A stretch of 64,000 nt of DNA, from the NCBI GenBank assembly GCA_036785705.1, contig JAWUZG010000029.1, positions 13,469,501 to 13,533,500 on the forward strand. The letters run 5' to 3'. This document shows positions 1 through 11,349 of the stretch, in pieces; the stretch's first letter is position 1; each line of letters opens with the position of its first letter. Both the position numbers and the translations under genes were made by a program. Origin of the DNA: Acanthornis magna. Taxonomy: Eukaryota; Chordata; Aves; Passeriformes; Acanthizidae. Below the pieces are notes generated by a model that worked only from the letters and a program-made list of their open reading frames with translations, was not told the origin of the DNA and searched no databases.

Positions 1-2199
1 GGGGGAAATGCTCATTACCACATCCTCTAGATTAATTACCAGATAGCTCCAGCTATGTCTGAAGCACATGGAGAAATGTCAACCCATTCTCAAGAAGGCC
101 AAAGTAATGTTCTTTGGAAAACAACAAAACATAATGACCCCTTCTGCACATGCATATACACAAGTAATCAGAAGTCACTTATGACACTCAGGTGAGCAAA
201 TTCACCTCCATCACGAAACAAAAAAAAGAAAGCTCCCCAAAATAAAACTAATAATTTTTTTAAATGCATTTTTCTATATTCCTGTCAAAGAGTTTCCTTA
301 GTGACTGCATGCACAGTTTTGAGATTGTCCCAAGGCATTCCAAGTGAATCATTTATAACAAGAAGGGTTAGGAATGTGCATATTCAAAAATAACCACAAG
401 CTGTGTATTTGTTTAGAACTATGTCCCCCTTGTGGATAAGTCAGGGGAATACAGACATGGATCAAAGGCAAAAAAGGGGGTTTTTTAAACACCATGCAAA
501 GGCTGGTTCCCACCATATAGAAGTCCCTCTGCAAATTCATAGCAACTTGTGTAGGGGGAAATTCAAGCTCAATTCTAATTTGAAAGAAGTGTTGAGTCCT
601 CAAAATTGGGTTTTGGTCTAGTGTGGAAAGAAATTATACTTCTTAAAATGAAAAAAGAATATATGATCAATAATAATAATAAAGACAAGGTACACTCACA
701 CCAGGGATTCTGCCAGTCAGATATAATACAATTTGAAATGAGGTCCCCAAGAGCCACAAGCGAACAGATGCACTTCCTTCTCTCAATATTAGGGTTTAAT
801 CACAGGGTTTAACCCCACACTAACGTCTTCAGCTTTATTAGCAGTTTCAGAGATATGATCCCATCCTACAATTTCAGTTCCTCCCGAGTGACCTCAGGGA
901 GATCAAAGTGTCATGCTGAATTTCCCTGCAGTTTGTTACACATCAACTCTAAAACAAGTAAAGCCCACATGACATACATGAGACATACTCATGTGACAAG
1001 GAAAAAGAAAAAAGCAAACACCCTTTAAATATCCAAGCTCTGCCCACAGATAACCTCATCTTCAGAAAGAGAATATTAATGGAGAGAAACAGCATCACAT
1101 TTGTCTAATGCCATCTCAATGCACCCTCAGGAAGATCCTCCCCTCCCCTCACTAAGTATGGCCATGTTACTTAAACCAAATTATGTTCCTGTCCACAGCA
1201 GAAAGAGAAATTTACCTCTTTTTAAAAACTACCTTATAAACAACCTGATTTACCCAGCTGCATATTACATGAAGCAAGACAATAACCCAGTATTTACACA
1301 TTACTGCCCTTGATACAGCACTTTTGAACAGTAGCAAAACAATATTGTGCGTCTAGAAAGGCCTGGGTTTTGTAACTCTTGTATTTAATTCTTACAATTA
1401 GATATGTCCATTTAAAAGCAAGAACACTCTTATCTCAATCAGAATTGTAACAAAAGTAATTTTGCACTTTTCAAACAACTTCTCCCAAATAAATATTGAT
1501 GATTGGACCAGTTTCATGCTATAACATTCAATTTAAAAGAACGTAGCAATATTTGTGCCTCCGAAAGCACTAGATTAGGAAAAAACCATAACTATTTGGT
1601 GCCTGATTAAGTACTTTTTGAATGAAAATGGATAATAATAATAATGCCTTTCATAACTACAGTTACCAATAGCAAATAACATCACTGTATATTTCCCAAA
1701 ACCATGAGAGATTTTAAGGGCTTTTTCCTCTGTTTTTCTTTTTTATACATTCTACATTACACTATATGTTGATTTAACAGAAATATGTACAAACTACAGC
1801 ACATCTAGAACAGAAATTCTACAGAGGAACAGATTGCTGTGAAGATGCTACCTGCATTTAGATCTCTCTGAAAAGGCTTGGAGAAGACACACTTCCATAG
1901 TTACAGTTCCACCACTTTTCCAACATTTATTAAGACTCTATGTGGAGAAACAACTTATTATCATTGTTTTACCTTGCAAAATGAATCAGGAAACATCCCC
2001 TGCTCAGCTATGCTGATGTATCAGCATAAATTCAGAGGGAGAGGCTGCTAGACCAAGATCAGCCTTTAGGATGCAGACAAATACATGCACTTGTAGAGAG
2101 TTAGCAAAGCCTGAGTGGGTCAGCAGCCACGAGCAGGCAGCAAACACAGCCAAATGTCCCTGTCCTAGGGCCACTTCAGAGCAGCTGCATTGCTCTCTA
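1..2199. other. Unassigned AT-rich DNA
   Basis: I see no gene, RNA or recognisable mobile element here. Open frames are at most about 70 codons and match nothing I know. The last part, from about 2120, may already belong to the CR1 that becomes recognisable near 2200. Confidence 0.5.
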
Positions 2200-2522
2200 C
2201 AAGGAGGCTATAGCCAGCTGGGATTGGTCTCTTCTCCCAAGGAACAAGTAATAGGACAAGAGGAAATGACCTCAAGTTGCACCAGAGGATGTTTAGATTG
2301 GATATTACAAAAAAATTCTTTGTGGAAAGGGTTGCCAAGCATTGAAACCAGGCTGCCTACAGAAGGGGTTGAGTTGCCATCCCTACAGGTATTTAAAAGT
2401 CTTGTAGAAACAATGATTAGGGACATGGGGTAGTGGTGGATATGGCAGTGCTGGGTTAACTGTTGGACTTGATGATCTGATCTAGGAGATCTTTTCCAGC
2501 TCTAAGAATTCTATGATTTTAT
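2200..2522 (+). mobile_element. CR1 LINE 3' fragment, sense
   Basis: This is a 5'-truncated avian CR1 non-LTR retrotransposon. It opens with the CR1-type block around 'ggaggctatagccagctggg'. It continues through the diagnostic 'gatttagattggatatta...aaattctttgtggaaaggg' region. It closes with the CR1 3' end: a 'ttggacttgatgatct' stretch, 'cttttccagctctaa' and one or two copies of the terminal octamer-like 'attctatga'. Divergence from the consensus I remember is moderate, so this is an old insertion. An open frame of 120 codons across it is not a conserved CR1 protein. The 5' edge is uncertain by tens of bases. Confidence 0.9.
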
Positions 2523-4189
2523 GTCTATCCAACACTGCTTGAAACCACTGACACCCCAGGGTCAATATGTGCAGGGTGCAAGCTGTACCATTTTTAGAAA
2601 GGTACAAATGTGAGAAGTCTCTAACCCATCATACTGCATGTCTCAGACACTTTCTTTCTGCAGAGCTCCATATTTGTTAAAGCTGTTCCAAGCTCAAGGA
2701 AAAAAGAAAGCTTTTAAAACTTTTTGTCCTTTATGTGTCTTTAGCTACGCTTATTAGAAAAGTTATTGTTTCTAGATGTAATCCACTTCTCACTCTTTTG
2801 TTCAATCAAGTTCCAAATACAAATAGAAAAGCAAACAGAGAGAAAGAGATCTCTCATGAAAATGGCATTGCTGTTATTTATTTGATAGCTTCTCGCTTTC
2901 ACACAGCAATATGATGCAAACTTTAACTACTTCATCCAACTTCTTGGGAAAAGAAAACAGCATTTCTAGCAGTTTCTATCAAAACTCCTTTCTCCACCAA
3001 CAAAACAGTTCCAGAATTTCCCTTTGAGCAGAAAGCTCTGCTTGGAATACCACCTTCCCTACTTTATGCTATTGCTACACAAATACAAAATGCCATCTTA
3101 TTGTATACATACCCATACAGATAGGAATATCTGAACATAGGGGAAGATGGCTATCATTTGGTTATTAGTAGGATTTTTTTCACTTTCTCACCTTCTCATA
3201 TAACATTTTTGTATTATGTGACTGAAACCAAAACAGGTTAAATGAAACTGGTATAACTATATACATATATAGCTACACGACAGAAAACCATGCTCTGAAT
3301 ACTTATCAATGGCTCAGCATTAAAACAAAGTATAGCAAGATGAAACTTCAGAATATACTAGTCTTCTTTCCATGCCAGTGAAAATCGCAACTAATAAAAT
3401 TTGTACGATGCAATAAGAAGCATGCTCATTAAACATGCAAATGACATCAGTGTAGAGGTGACTTAAACATGTTTGAACCATTGTTATAGTTCAAAACTAC
3501 TGGAAAGCTAGAATTTAAAAACAAAATACAATAATCAATAAAGACAACTTCTTACAGAAATAAGCGAACTCTGCAAACATAGGAAAAGCGATTTATTAAC
3601 TGTTTTGCAGAAGGGATGGAGAGTACATCTGTGATTATGAATTATAGGCAAGGATAAGGCAAGAATTTTGTGCTTTTAAGAAAAAGACAAATACTCTTGA
3701 CTTGCATAAATAAAACTATTGTTGACAAGTCATATACAGTATATATACAGTGTATATACATATACATCTTGCTATATTGTTGCTTTTTATTGTGAAGCTA
3801 GTAAGATCTCTATTACTTTTTCCAGTTGGACAAAGTCCAGAAGAGATCAGTGAGAAAGGAAGAGGTCCGCAAAACATGATCTATATGGAAAAAGGGAAGG
3901 AATACTAGTTACCTAATCTAGACAAGAGAGGGTTGAAAAGTAGGATAAGCAGTAAGTAAGCAGTAAGCAGAAAGGAATGAAAATAAACTGGCTTTCTTGT
4001 CATAATTGCAGATGGGGTAAGTGAAGAATTTATATTACAGTAAAAACAGGGGGGAAGGAAAAGAAAAAGAAAACAAGCTTTGTAGCAGTAAGGGTGGTTA
4101 CAGATTTTACAGATCACTTAAGACTTTATGGAATCTCTAGCTGGAAAGGTTTTGGTCTTAAAAAAAGATCAGATAAAATACATTCAGGA
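2523..4189. other. Unassigned AT-rich DNA
   Basis: No gene or recognisable element. Around 3728-3770 there is an alternating purine-pyrimidine stretch (gtatatatac, gtatatacatatac) that is locally self-complementary, like a decayed TA/TG microsatellite. A smaller stretch of the same kind lies near 3253-3275. Confidence 0.5.
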
Positions 4190-4276
4190 ATGATTTCAAA
4201 TTGTCTTGGTGTTCTTTGGGGACAAAGGGATTATATAGATGACCTTTTTTAAGGTTCTTTCAGTCCTTTGATTCTC
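4190..4276 (+). mobile_element. Short CR1 3'-tail fragment, sense
   Basis: The segment 'tatagatgacctttttta' followed by 'aggttctttcagtcctttgattct' follows the order of the CR1 3' terminus ('tagatgacctt..aaggtcccttccaaccc..attct'). Only the last 80-90 bases are recognisable. This suggests a very short truncation or an old, decayed copy. Sequence further upstream (4140-4190) may also belong to it. Confidence 0.55.
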
Positions 4277-7200
4277 CTTACATTGTTGTTGTGCTGCCTT
4301 TTGAAACTTAAGGTGAGTCAGAACTGGCAATTTCATGCACTACAGTTGGTACTGCAGCAAAAAATTCTAGCAGGTAAGCAGTTGATTTTTCAGCACTTGT
4401 TACAGACAGATAGGAAAATGGTGCCTGTTGAACTTTCGGCTGCCTTCAAGGCCATCTCTTTACATCCACATTCCCTCATCATACCTTCCCAGAAAGAGTC
4501 ATGCTGAGTTATGGTGCTATGTACCATCATGATATGTTTACTCTTTATAATTTCCAGTTAATTTCATCAGTTGCACATCACTTGTGATCACAAACACTTC
4601 AGTTTGCCCTTGAAGTGCTCTCTTCTCCTCAAATGCATGCTTTGTTCTTCAGTTTATCCTACCACAGCTTCCTTAACATTCAGGTATTTTTCATTCAGCA
4701 TGCATAACTGACCCAAACAATTGAGTAACTAAAAAGTTTTGCATCCTAGCAGAACAGGAAGGCAGCATCTTCCTGTCAATCTTGACTAAATGTAGGAACA
4801 GCACTAGTAAGTTTCCTGCCCCGAGGAAATTCTCAACTTAAAAAAATTTTTTAAATTCCAACAGTTATTCACAGAAATTAAAATTCTTTTTCTTCAAATT
4901 GTGTGTGAATGTTCTGCATATTTAATAATGAATTCAGTCCAGAAAAGTATAGGTTTTCTTCCTGCACAATAGAAAATTAAAACTAAAGTATGCCACAGTA
5001 TAAATACAGTTATAAAGACATTTTCTCAGGCAAGATTCCCATTCAAATAATTGACATCAGATCTTTTTGATGTGACATAAAATAATTTATCACATTGGAG
5101 TCACATTGGTAAAGAAACATCTAGATTACCAGGTGTATTTGTTATGTGTGGGGCTTGCAGGGAGATAGTGAAAGGAAGACAATGTCGTTTTCTTAAGCAC
5201 ACATTCCAACAAAGAGAGGGTAGTTCTCAGGTCTGTAATGCTAACCCTCTCTCCTGGTTATAACATAGAGCACAAAAAATGCCTAAGTTACTGGCAGCTG
5301 GAACAATTTATAGGAAATGTGTTACTAACAGCACATGCTTAAAAATGGATTTTAACTTTGAGAAGCTAAAGTTGCATATCCATATTTTCTTCTCAATAGG
5401 AAATGGGCAGTTCATGATCTATTAACAACTATTTCCAGTTCATCCAGTTTATTTGCAGATTCCAATTATCCTCTAGGGATTTGAACATAGTTGGGGTTAA
5501 AAACTGGAGCACTTGTGATGCATGTGTGACCATGGGACATTGATACTAGAGAATGGATTATTCCAATAACAGACATTTAAGACATTAAGGAGGGGCCTGA
5601 ACAAATGCAGCATAGAGTTGCCTGCAAGAGTGTGTGAAACAAACTCGTTTCACATTCATTCTTGTACCCAGTCACTTAGCAAGGGTGCAAAATCTGGTGT
5701 AACTGCATTTTTTAGAATGACAGTAGGAGGCCTACAGTATGTCATGACTAATTCTGACAATCATAGCCTACCTGCAGTTGTCATAAAAGTTAATGATGGA
5801 TTGTTAGAAACCACTTCAGCCTCAGGCAAAGCCCTAGGAAGTTATCTACTAGGGCAATCTCTAATAAGCTGCAAAAACCAGTTTATGGGCTATTTTGGGG
5901 ATTACATTTACTTTTTCCAATAAAGAGAAACTTTACTAAGACATCACCCAGTTTTGAAATCAGGCTCAAGTAGTAGCACAGAGACCAGGTCAGAGATCAG
6001 TGAGTTTCCATCCATCAAATTATTATGACAGATAGATAGAACACATAGGAAACATGTTACAATTCATATCTATAGTTATTCTGAATTTATTTAAATTGCT
6101 AGAAGTAGCAGGTAACTTTGTCAGAAGGTTTTAGTGAAGGTCATATGCAAATACCACTTCACCTGACTATACTGTGACTTCTTACTGAAAACCAGCTCTG
6201 CACTAATGACTGTTACCATTAACTCTTACTGGAGACAATAACTCTGCCTCTAATCCCAAAACAGAGTACTCTGGTTTAAGTCATGGTGGTCTTCTCTGAC
6301 TTTAAGTGTTGGCAGTCACTCATTATAGCCAAAATATGTGAACTTCAGTTCACACATTTTAGTTTGCCCAAGCTGTGAAATTTTTTACTGCTCTGGTGTA
6401 TTCAATATTTGCATTGTAAAAATGCCTTTGATCCAAAATGAAGACAAGCAACCAATTGTGCAGATGCTGTTGAATAGCCTGTGAATGCAGCACAGTGTTT
6501 TCGTATGGGCATATAGTTCACAGCTTGTAGAATAAGACAAAAATTCCCTAAACCCTATGATAGTGACTCCAAAGTCTGTAATTTACATTGTTTGCCTCAG
6601 TTGATACAGAGGTCAATCAACAACAAATGTGCAAAAAGCCGGTGTTTTTCAGAGCTGCCAGCACTGGGCTGCCATGCAGGTTCACTTTCTTACTTTGAAA
6701 TCAGGCTCAGCACGACCAAGTTATTTGCTTGCAACTCACTCCTACAGTTTTTCATCTCCAACCAATTCTATAACTGAACCTGAAGAATATGTACCCTTAA
6801 GGGAAAAGGCTTGAAAACAATTAGTAAATCAAGATGGCAAGAAACTAATCAGTGGAATTCCAGGAGCAGCTTGAAGACACTCATGTGCTATTGGTAATGA
6901 GGAAGGATGCCTTGCTTCTAATAATGAATAGAAGAAAAATAAGAAACAAAAAGCCTAGAAAAAGAGGACTCCCCATGGCTTGTGATTGGTTTGGGGTTTT
7001 TTGGGCATGGGTTTTGTTTTTACTGGAAGACCCTTATTACTCTTATAAAAGCCTAAGTGCAGATTAATACTAACATGAAAACACTTTGAAGGATCCAAGT
7101 TTATCTGGCATCAGACCAGGTTTACATATAGTCTGCAAGTCAGGTCCTCTTTTCTGCATGGAAGCAGGAAGAATATCTCAGTAGATATATCATTAAATTG

Positions 7201-8020
7201 TCATTCTGCAGATATGTGCTAATTTCAAAGTTCAGTCACAGTTACTGGGTATGGAACTAGAAAGACCCATTCTGGCCAAAAGCTCAATTTAATCACTGTT
7301 CATAAAAAGCTCTAGTGTAAACTGAAGTGCAGTTAATAACTATTTGGTGAGCTGGTAAAAAAATAATCTAATCTTGCAAGAAAATACTTTTGAAGATCTA
7401 AAAAGCAGAACACCATAATTTACCTTCAATTCTTTGTGCTATTGCATTACTGGACAAATATTCTAAGAAATCAAGAGAGTTATTTTGGACTCATGTTGAT
7501 AGAACCGAGAGAAGACTTTAATTCTTTATTAACATTCTGCTCAAATATTAATAGGTTTAATCTTATTAAATCAGATTATCCATATTTTTGAAGACCAAGA
7601 AACATATAAAAAAATGAATTAAGCCAGAAGTTCATAACTGAGCTAAAAATTCAAGAAGTCTTAGTTGCATACCCCATGTCATACATGAAATGGGAGATTT
7701 TGGCTTTGGCATGAAAGGTGACAAGGAATTAAATAACTAATATAAGTTGAACCAGTTGAAATTGTTAACAAAGTTCAGAACAAGGAGTTTATAAGTTAAA
7801 AACTTGAGTTTGAAGACTCAGTGGTTATATAAAAGAGAAAACTTTATAAAATCTTCTGAGTTCTTTTTGCAGATCAGGCTGTGCTTGAAAAGAGAGAAAC
7901 CCCCCTCACCCATGGCTGAGAGGCTAAAATTAGCTCCCCTGACACTTAGCACCATGGAAACCTAAATTTTAATGAGAAAGTTTTCCCACCTAAAAGTCTG
8001 AGGAACACCTCTACCCAGAG
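4277..8020. other. Unassigned AT-rich DNA
   Basis: I find no gene. The best open frame here, 5618-5923 (101 codons, + strand), has no recognisable domain and no exon-like borders. I treat it as chance. The last 150 bases before 8020 (from about 7870) are more GC-rich and could be an upstream part of the LTR that follows. Confidence 0.45.
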
Positions 8021-8499
8021 ACAATGAGCCATTGGTCAAAAGGACCTTACATCATCCCCAGGACTCCATCCAATGAACTGGACTTTAGAGGAACCCTACC
8101 AATCAGTTCCTACCTGGGAGGCGGGACAATGGGCGGTGCTGAGAGGGGCCAAGGGGGATATAAAAATGACACACAGCTTCAGGACCCTGCTCTTTTGCCT
8201 GTAGAAGTTACGGAGTCAGCCTCTCTGCTCGGGACTAGCCCAGGCATAGCCCCGTGCTGGGAGGACTAGGCTGGCTTTCCAACCTTTCTTTTGCTTGGAA
8301 TTGAACCCAAGTGAGCTCCAGCACTGTTGATCTCCTTGTGTTGGGTCATTTTGCTTTTTTGGCATTAAGTGTCTCTGATCACTGGGGACCCGGATTTCTT
8401 TTATTATTTTATTCCTCCTGGTTTTGTGTTCTTAATAAATTCGAGTTTTGTTTTTTATAAAACAAAGAGAGTTGCTTCGTTTTTGACACCCCACAACAA
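8021..8499 (+). mobile_element. Solo LTR of unassigned endogenous retrovirus family, sense
   Basis: The segment has the layout of a retroviral LTR. CCAAT-type boxes (near 8031 and 8098) and a GC box (gggcggtg, about 8131) lie upstream of a TATA box at 8159-8166. A poly(A) signal AATAAA is at 8434-8439, followed by a GT-rich stretch. A terminus of the type 'cgtttttgacaccccacaaca' follows. Candidate borders are TGAGCC at 8025 and CCACA at 8495, flanked by the 4-bp direct repeat ACAA (8021-8024 and 8496-8499). The repeat is short enough to arise by chance. The LTR could instead start further upstream, because 7880-8020 has LTR-like composition. No primer-binding site or gag/pol follows, which supports a solo LTR. 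Confidence 0.6.
8159..8166 (+). promoter_or_regulatory. TATA box of the LTR at 8 kb
   Basis: TATAAAAA lies about 55 bases downstream of a CCAAT box (near 8098-8103) and about 25 bases downstream of a GC box. This is the normal arrangement of an LTR U3 promoter. Predicted transcription start is around 8185-8195. Activity is not inferable from sequence. Confidence 0.5.
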
Positions 8500-8734
8500 T
8501 GGAAAGACTAATTCCTTTATTTTTATTTCTCTGTTTGCTCATATATTTCCTCTTTGTTCAGGTTCCACACTAAGTGTACACTGTCATGAACTTCAAAGAC
8601 GAGTGGAAAAAAAAACCAGGAACAAACCTGAATTACTTGTCTTTGACATTCTCTTTATGATTGGAGTATTGGTCAAAGGCAAATAAAAGGGGGGGAGAAA
8701 GCACAGGTCCTTCCTTTTTTCAAAAGGTGTAATC

Positions 8735-8850
8735 AAAGAATAATTTAAGCTGAAAAAGACCTGTAAGACTGAATACAACTATACAACTAACCAAGTCCAC
8801 CATTAAACCATGTTCCTAAGTGACACATCTACATGCTTTCTATTATAATT
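8735..8850 (-). mobile_element. CR1 LINE 3' fragment, antisense
   Basis: Read on the + strand the block runs 'agaataatttaagctgaaaaagacct', then 'gtaagactgaatacaac', then 'aagtccaccattaaaccatgttcctaagtg' and 'cacatctacatg'. This is the reverse complement of the CR1 3' end in the correct order. About 115 bases are recognisable. The 3' octamer tail would be at the left edge (about 8735). Confidence 0.8.
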
Positions 8851-9167
8851 TACAGAAAGACTTAGTGAGTCAGATCTACATTTGGTTGGGAGATTACCAT
8901 AAGCAACATTTGAACAGATGTTGCCATAAGCATCACTATGCACTTAACAAAGGTACCAATTAAAGTAGTAAAAATATCTTTGAGATGTATCTACACAGTA
9001 AAACAGAATTAGGAAATGACCAGCACAAGATTCCTGTCATCACCCTACATTACATACTTAACTTTTGGTTTTCAAGACAGCTCCAGTTACAGCACTAAAG
9101 CCTGACAATGAAAAATGTACTATAAAAAGATTACTTCATTTCCTATCACACATGTCTTTTATCCAGG

Positions 9168-9370
9168 GATCAGGTCAGGCATTGGAACAGGCTGCCTAGG
9201 GCCATAGTGGAGTCACCCTGGAAGAATTCAAGAAACTACTTGATGTGGCAGCACTTAGCGCTATGTTTAGGTTGACATGGTGGTGTTTGGCCAAATATTG
9301 GACTCAATAGTCTTGAAGGGCTTTTCCAACCTATATTTGATTGTGATTGTAATAATTTGATGATTATAAT
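9168..9370 (+). mobile_element. CR1 LINE 3' fragment, sense
   Basis: The fragment contains the CR1 signature segments 'cattggaacaggctgcctag', 'agtggagtcaccctggaag', 'gtggcagcacttagcgc', 'gttgacatggtggtgttt' and 'cttttccaacct', in order. It ends in a degenerate repeat tail (ttgattgtgattgtaataatttgatga) near 9340-9370. The tail directly abuts the retroviral pol relic that starts around 9380. Either the CR1 inserted into the provirus and the other side was later lost, or a deletion joined the two. Confidence 0.85.
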
Positions 9371-9379
9371 GATTGTGGC

Positions 9380-10330
9380 AAGATACTGCTGACCAGGTGG
9401 ATAACCTGGTACATTACATGGGTGCTCATGTACCAAGACCTAGGCCACTGAAGAACATCACATTAACCAACAGGTAAGTCAGGCTGCTAAAATTGAAGTG
9501 GCTCAGATGTATCATAACTGTGAATTATTTCCAGCTCAGCGGGCCCATGACACCTTGGGCCATCAAGGAAAGGATGTAACACCCAGATGGGCTCATGACC
9601 GAGGGGTGGAACTTATCCATGGACACTCACAAAGGTTATCTGTGAATGTGAAACATGAGCTGCAATCAAGCAGGACAAGCCTGCAAGGGGGATGGTGTCT
9701 GCAGTATAAACATGGGAGGGCCTGGCAGATTGACCATAACACAGTTCCACAAACCCACCAGGGCCAGGGCCATGTGCTTACAGTGTGGAAGCAGCTACAG
9801 GATGGACAGACACAGATCCTGTGTCACAAGCCGCTGCCCAGAACACTATCCTGGGCCTAGAAAACCAAGGCTTATGGCAACAAAATACTCCAGAAAAAAA
9901 GTGAGTGAGACAATGGAACTCATTTCTAAAACAGCTTCATAGACCCCTGGGCTAAAGAACATGGCATGAAGAGTGTGTGTCACACACACCAGCCTCCAGG
10001 AAAACCTAATGATACAATGGACAATGAGAGCAATGGGTGGTGGGACCTTCAAACATTGGGATACACACTTAGGAAAAGCCAGCTGGTTATTCAACACTAC
10101 AGGATCTGCCAATCCAGCTGACACTGCCCAATCAAAACTTTTATATACTACAGGAGGGGATAAAGTTCCTGTAGAGCACATAAAAATATGCTGGGTTATT
10201 CCTGCCTCAGGCAAAGGCAAACCCATCCATTGGATTGCTTTTTCTCAAGAACCTTGGGGCATTGGGTAATGTGGGAGGACAGGAGTCTGATGTGTTCCTC
10301 AAGGGGACTTGATTTTGAGTGAAAATAACC
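9380..10330 (+). pseudogene. Decayed ERVL-type pol (RNase H end and integrase)
   Basis: This relic encoded the enzyme that inserts viral DNA into the host genome. One frame stays open from after a TAG at 9441 through 9860, covering the H..H half of the zinc-binding HHCC motif (around 9550-9570). The C..C half lies in a different frame: TGT at 9647-9649, while the second cysteine position reads TGA at 9656-9658. The W-Q-I-D catalytic aspartate block is back in the first frame, with GAC at 9732-9734. The second aspartate block (D-N-G) is at 9909-9917, directly after an in-frame TGA (9906-9908). The third catalytic residue region (about 9985-10010) is disrupted. The C-terminal part continues in another frame (9973-10269) with an MGGG-T-F-K-H-W segment typical of avian ERVL integrases. 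Several frameshifts and stops make it non-functional. The family call is from memory of the motif pattern. Confidence 0.8.
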
Positions 10331-10773
10331 AAAAAATTATAACTCATATATAATAATGATATATGTTATCACTTCTATCAACAAGTTGCCCATCATCACA
10401 CTGGGCACCTCATGATACTTGCATCTGCCACTCCAGACTTGGAGATCTAAACCCAATTCCTTTTCAATCACCACATATTAATAAAGAATGAACTTTAATG
10501 AAACTAGACAAGCACAACAGTGATGGAATCAGAACTGGCTTCAGCACACAACAACCCAACACTATACACCACCTTTCCTGCCCTGAGACATTTCTAACAC
10601 ATAGAGCACGAAGTCATGGACTAAATAAACTCAATGGAGTTTTGTAAGGATGGTCCATAAACTAAAGGAATGGTACCTGTGTGCATATGAATTGAAGGAC
10701 AGGAAAGGTGATAGTGTACTGGAAGGCATGGAACCTGGCACGGCACAAGTGGTATGGAATAAGAGGTGGGTAC
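10331..10773 (+). other. Provirus 3' untranslated stretch with polypurine tract
   Basis: This DNA links the integrase relic to the 3' LTR. No env-like reading frame is visible. Its last bases, 'ggaataagaggtggg' at about 10756-10770, are purine-rich and sit directly against the LTR start. That is the position where a polypurine tract primes plus-strand DNA synthesis. The preceding 'ggatggtcca...ggaatg...gaaggacaggaaaggtga' segment resembles the 3' region of avian ERVL elements. Confidence 0.55.
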
Positions 10774-11348
10774 TGTTGTAGTTTTGTCTATAATAGAGTT
10801 GACTTTTTTCTTAGTAGCTGATACAGGGCTGTGGATTGGATTTAGGATGAGAATAATGTTGATAGCACACTGATGGTTCACCTGTTGCCAAGCAGAGCTT
10901 ACCCTAAGTCAAGGATTTTTCAGTTTCCCACATTCTGCCAGAGAGCAGGCGAAAAGAAGCTTGGAAGGAGTGTGGCCAGGACAGCTGACCTGTACTAGCC
11001 AAAGGAATATTCCATAGCATAAAACATCTGCTCAATATATAAACCGGGGGGGAGGGGTTGGCTGGGAGGTGCCAGTCTCTACTGTGGTAATGCCTGGGCA
11101 TCCATCAGTGAGTAGTAAGAAATTGTACTGTGCATCACTTTTTTCTTGGCTTTTCATCTCCTTTTCATTATAGTTATTATTATTATATTTTACTTCCCCC
11201 CTCAATTACTAAACTATTCTTATCCCAATCCATAAATTTTACTTTTTTCTGATTCTGTTCCACATCCCAAGGAAAGGTAGGGATAAGGGTGTGGGGAGCA
11301 AGAAAGCACCTGTGTGGTACTTAGTTGCCAGCTGGGGTTAAACCACAA
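10774..11348 (+). mobile_element. ERVL-type 3' LTR, sense
   Basis: The LTR begins TGTTGTAGTTTTG and ends at 'ctggggttaaaccacaa'. These are the characteristic termini of a common avian ERVL LTR family. Internal markers are 'ggacagctgacc' (about 10980), TATATAAA at 11036-11043 and the terminal block 'gtgtggtacttagttgccagctggggttaaacc'. About 575 bp long, the same size as the relatives at 44.0 and 49.4 kb. The middle (about 11110-11270) is diverged and AT-rich. Confidence 0.8.
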
Positions 11349-11349
11349 T

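Larger units (their letters stand above)
9372..11349 (+). mobile_element. 3' half of an ERVL-type endogenous retrovirus
   Basis: The order, all on the + strand, is: end of RNase H plus integrase (about 9380-10330), a short 3' untranslated stretch (10331-10755), a purine-rich tract ending at about 10770, and an LTR (10774-11348). This is the 3' half of a provirus. The gag region, most of pol and the 5' LTR are missing. No env is visible between integrase and LTR, which fits ERVL-class elements. The LTR is flanked on its right by GGTAA (11350-11354). The five bases just left of the LTR are GGTAC, but those belong to the provirus interior, so this resemblance cannot be used as a target duplication if the LTR is truly the 3' LTR. 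Confidence 0.75.

Noticed and set aside
5618..5923. 101-codon open frame, + strand
   Set aside because: No family resemblance, no splice borders and no promoter; length is compatible with chance in AT-rich DNA.
8496..8520. TGG after the LTR end as a primer-binding site
   Set aside because: The following bases lack the tRNA 3'-end complement expected (no GGTTCGAATCC-type complement), and no leader or gag follows.
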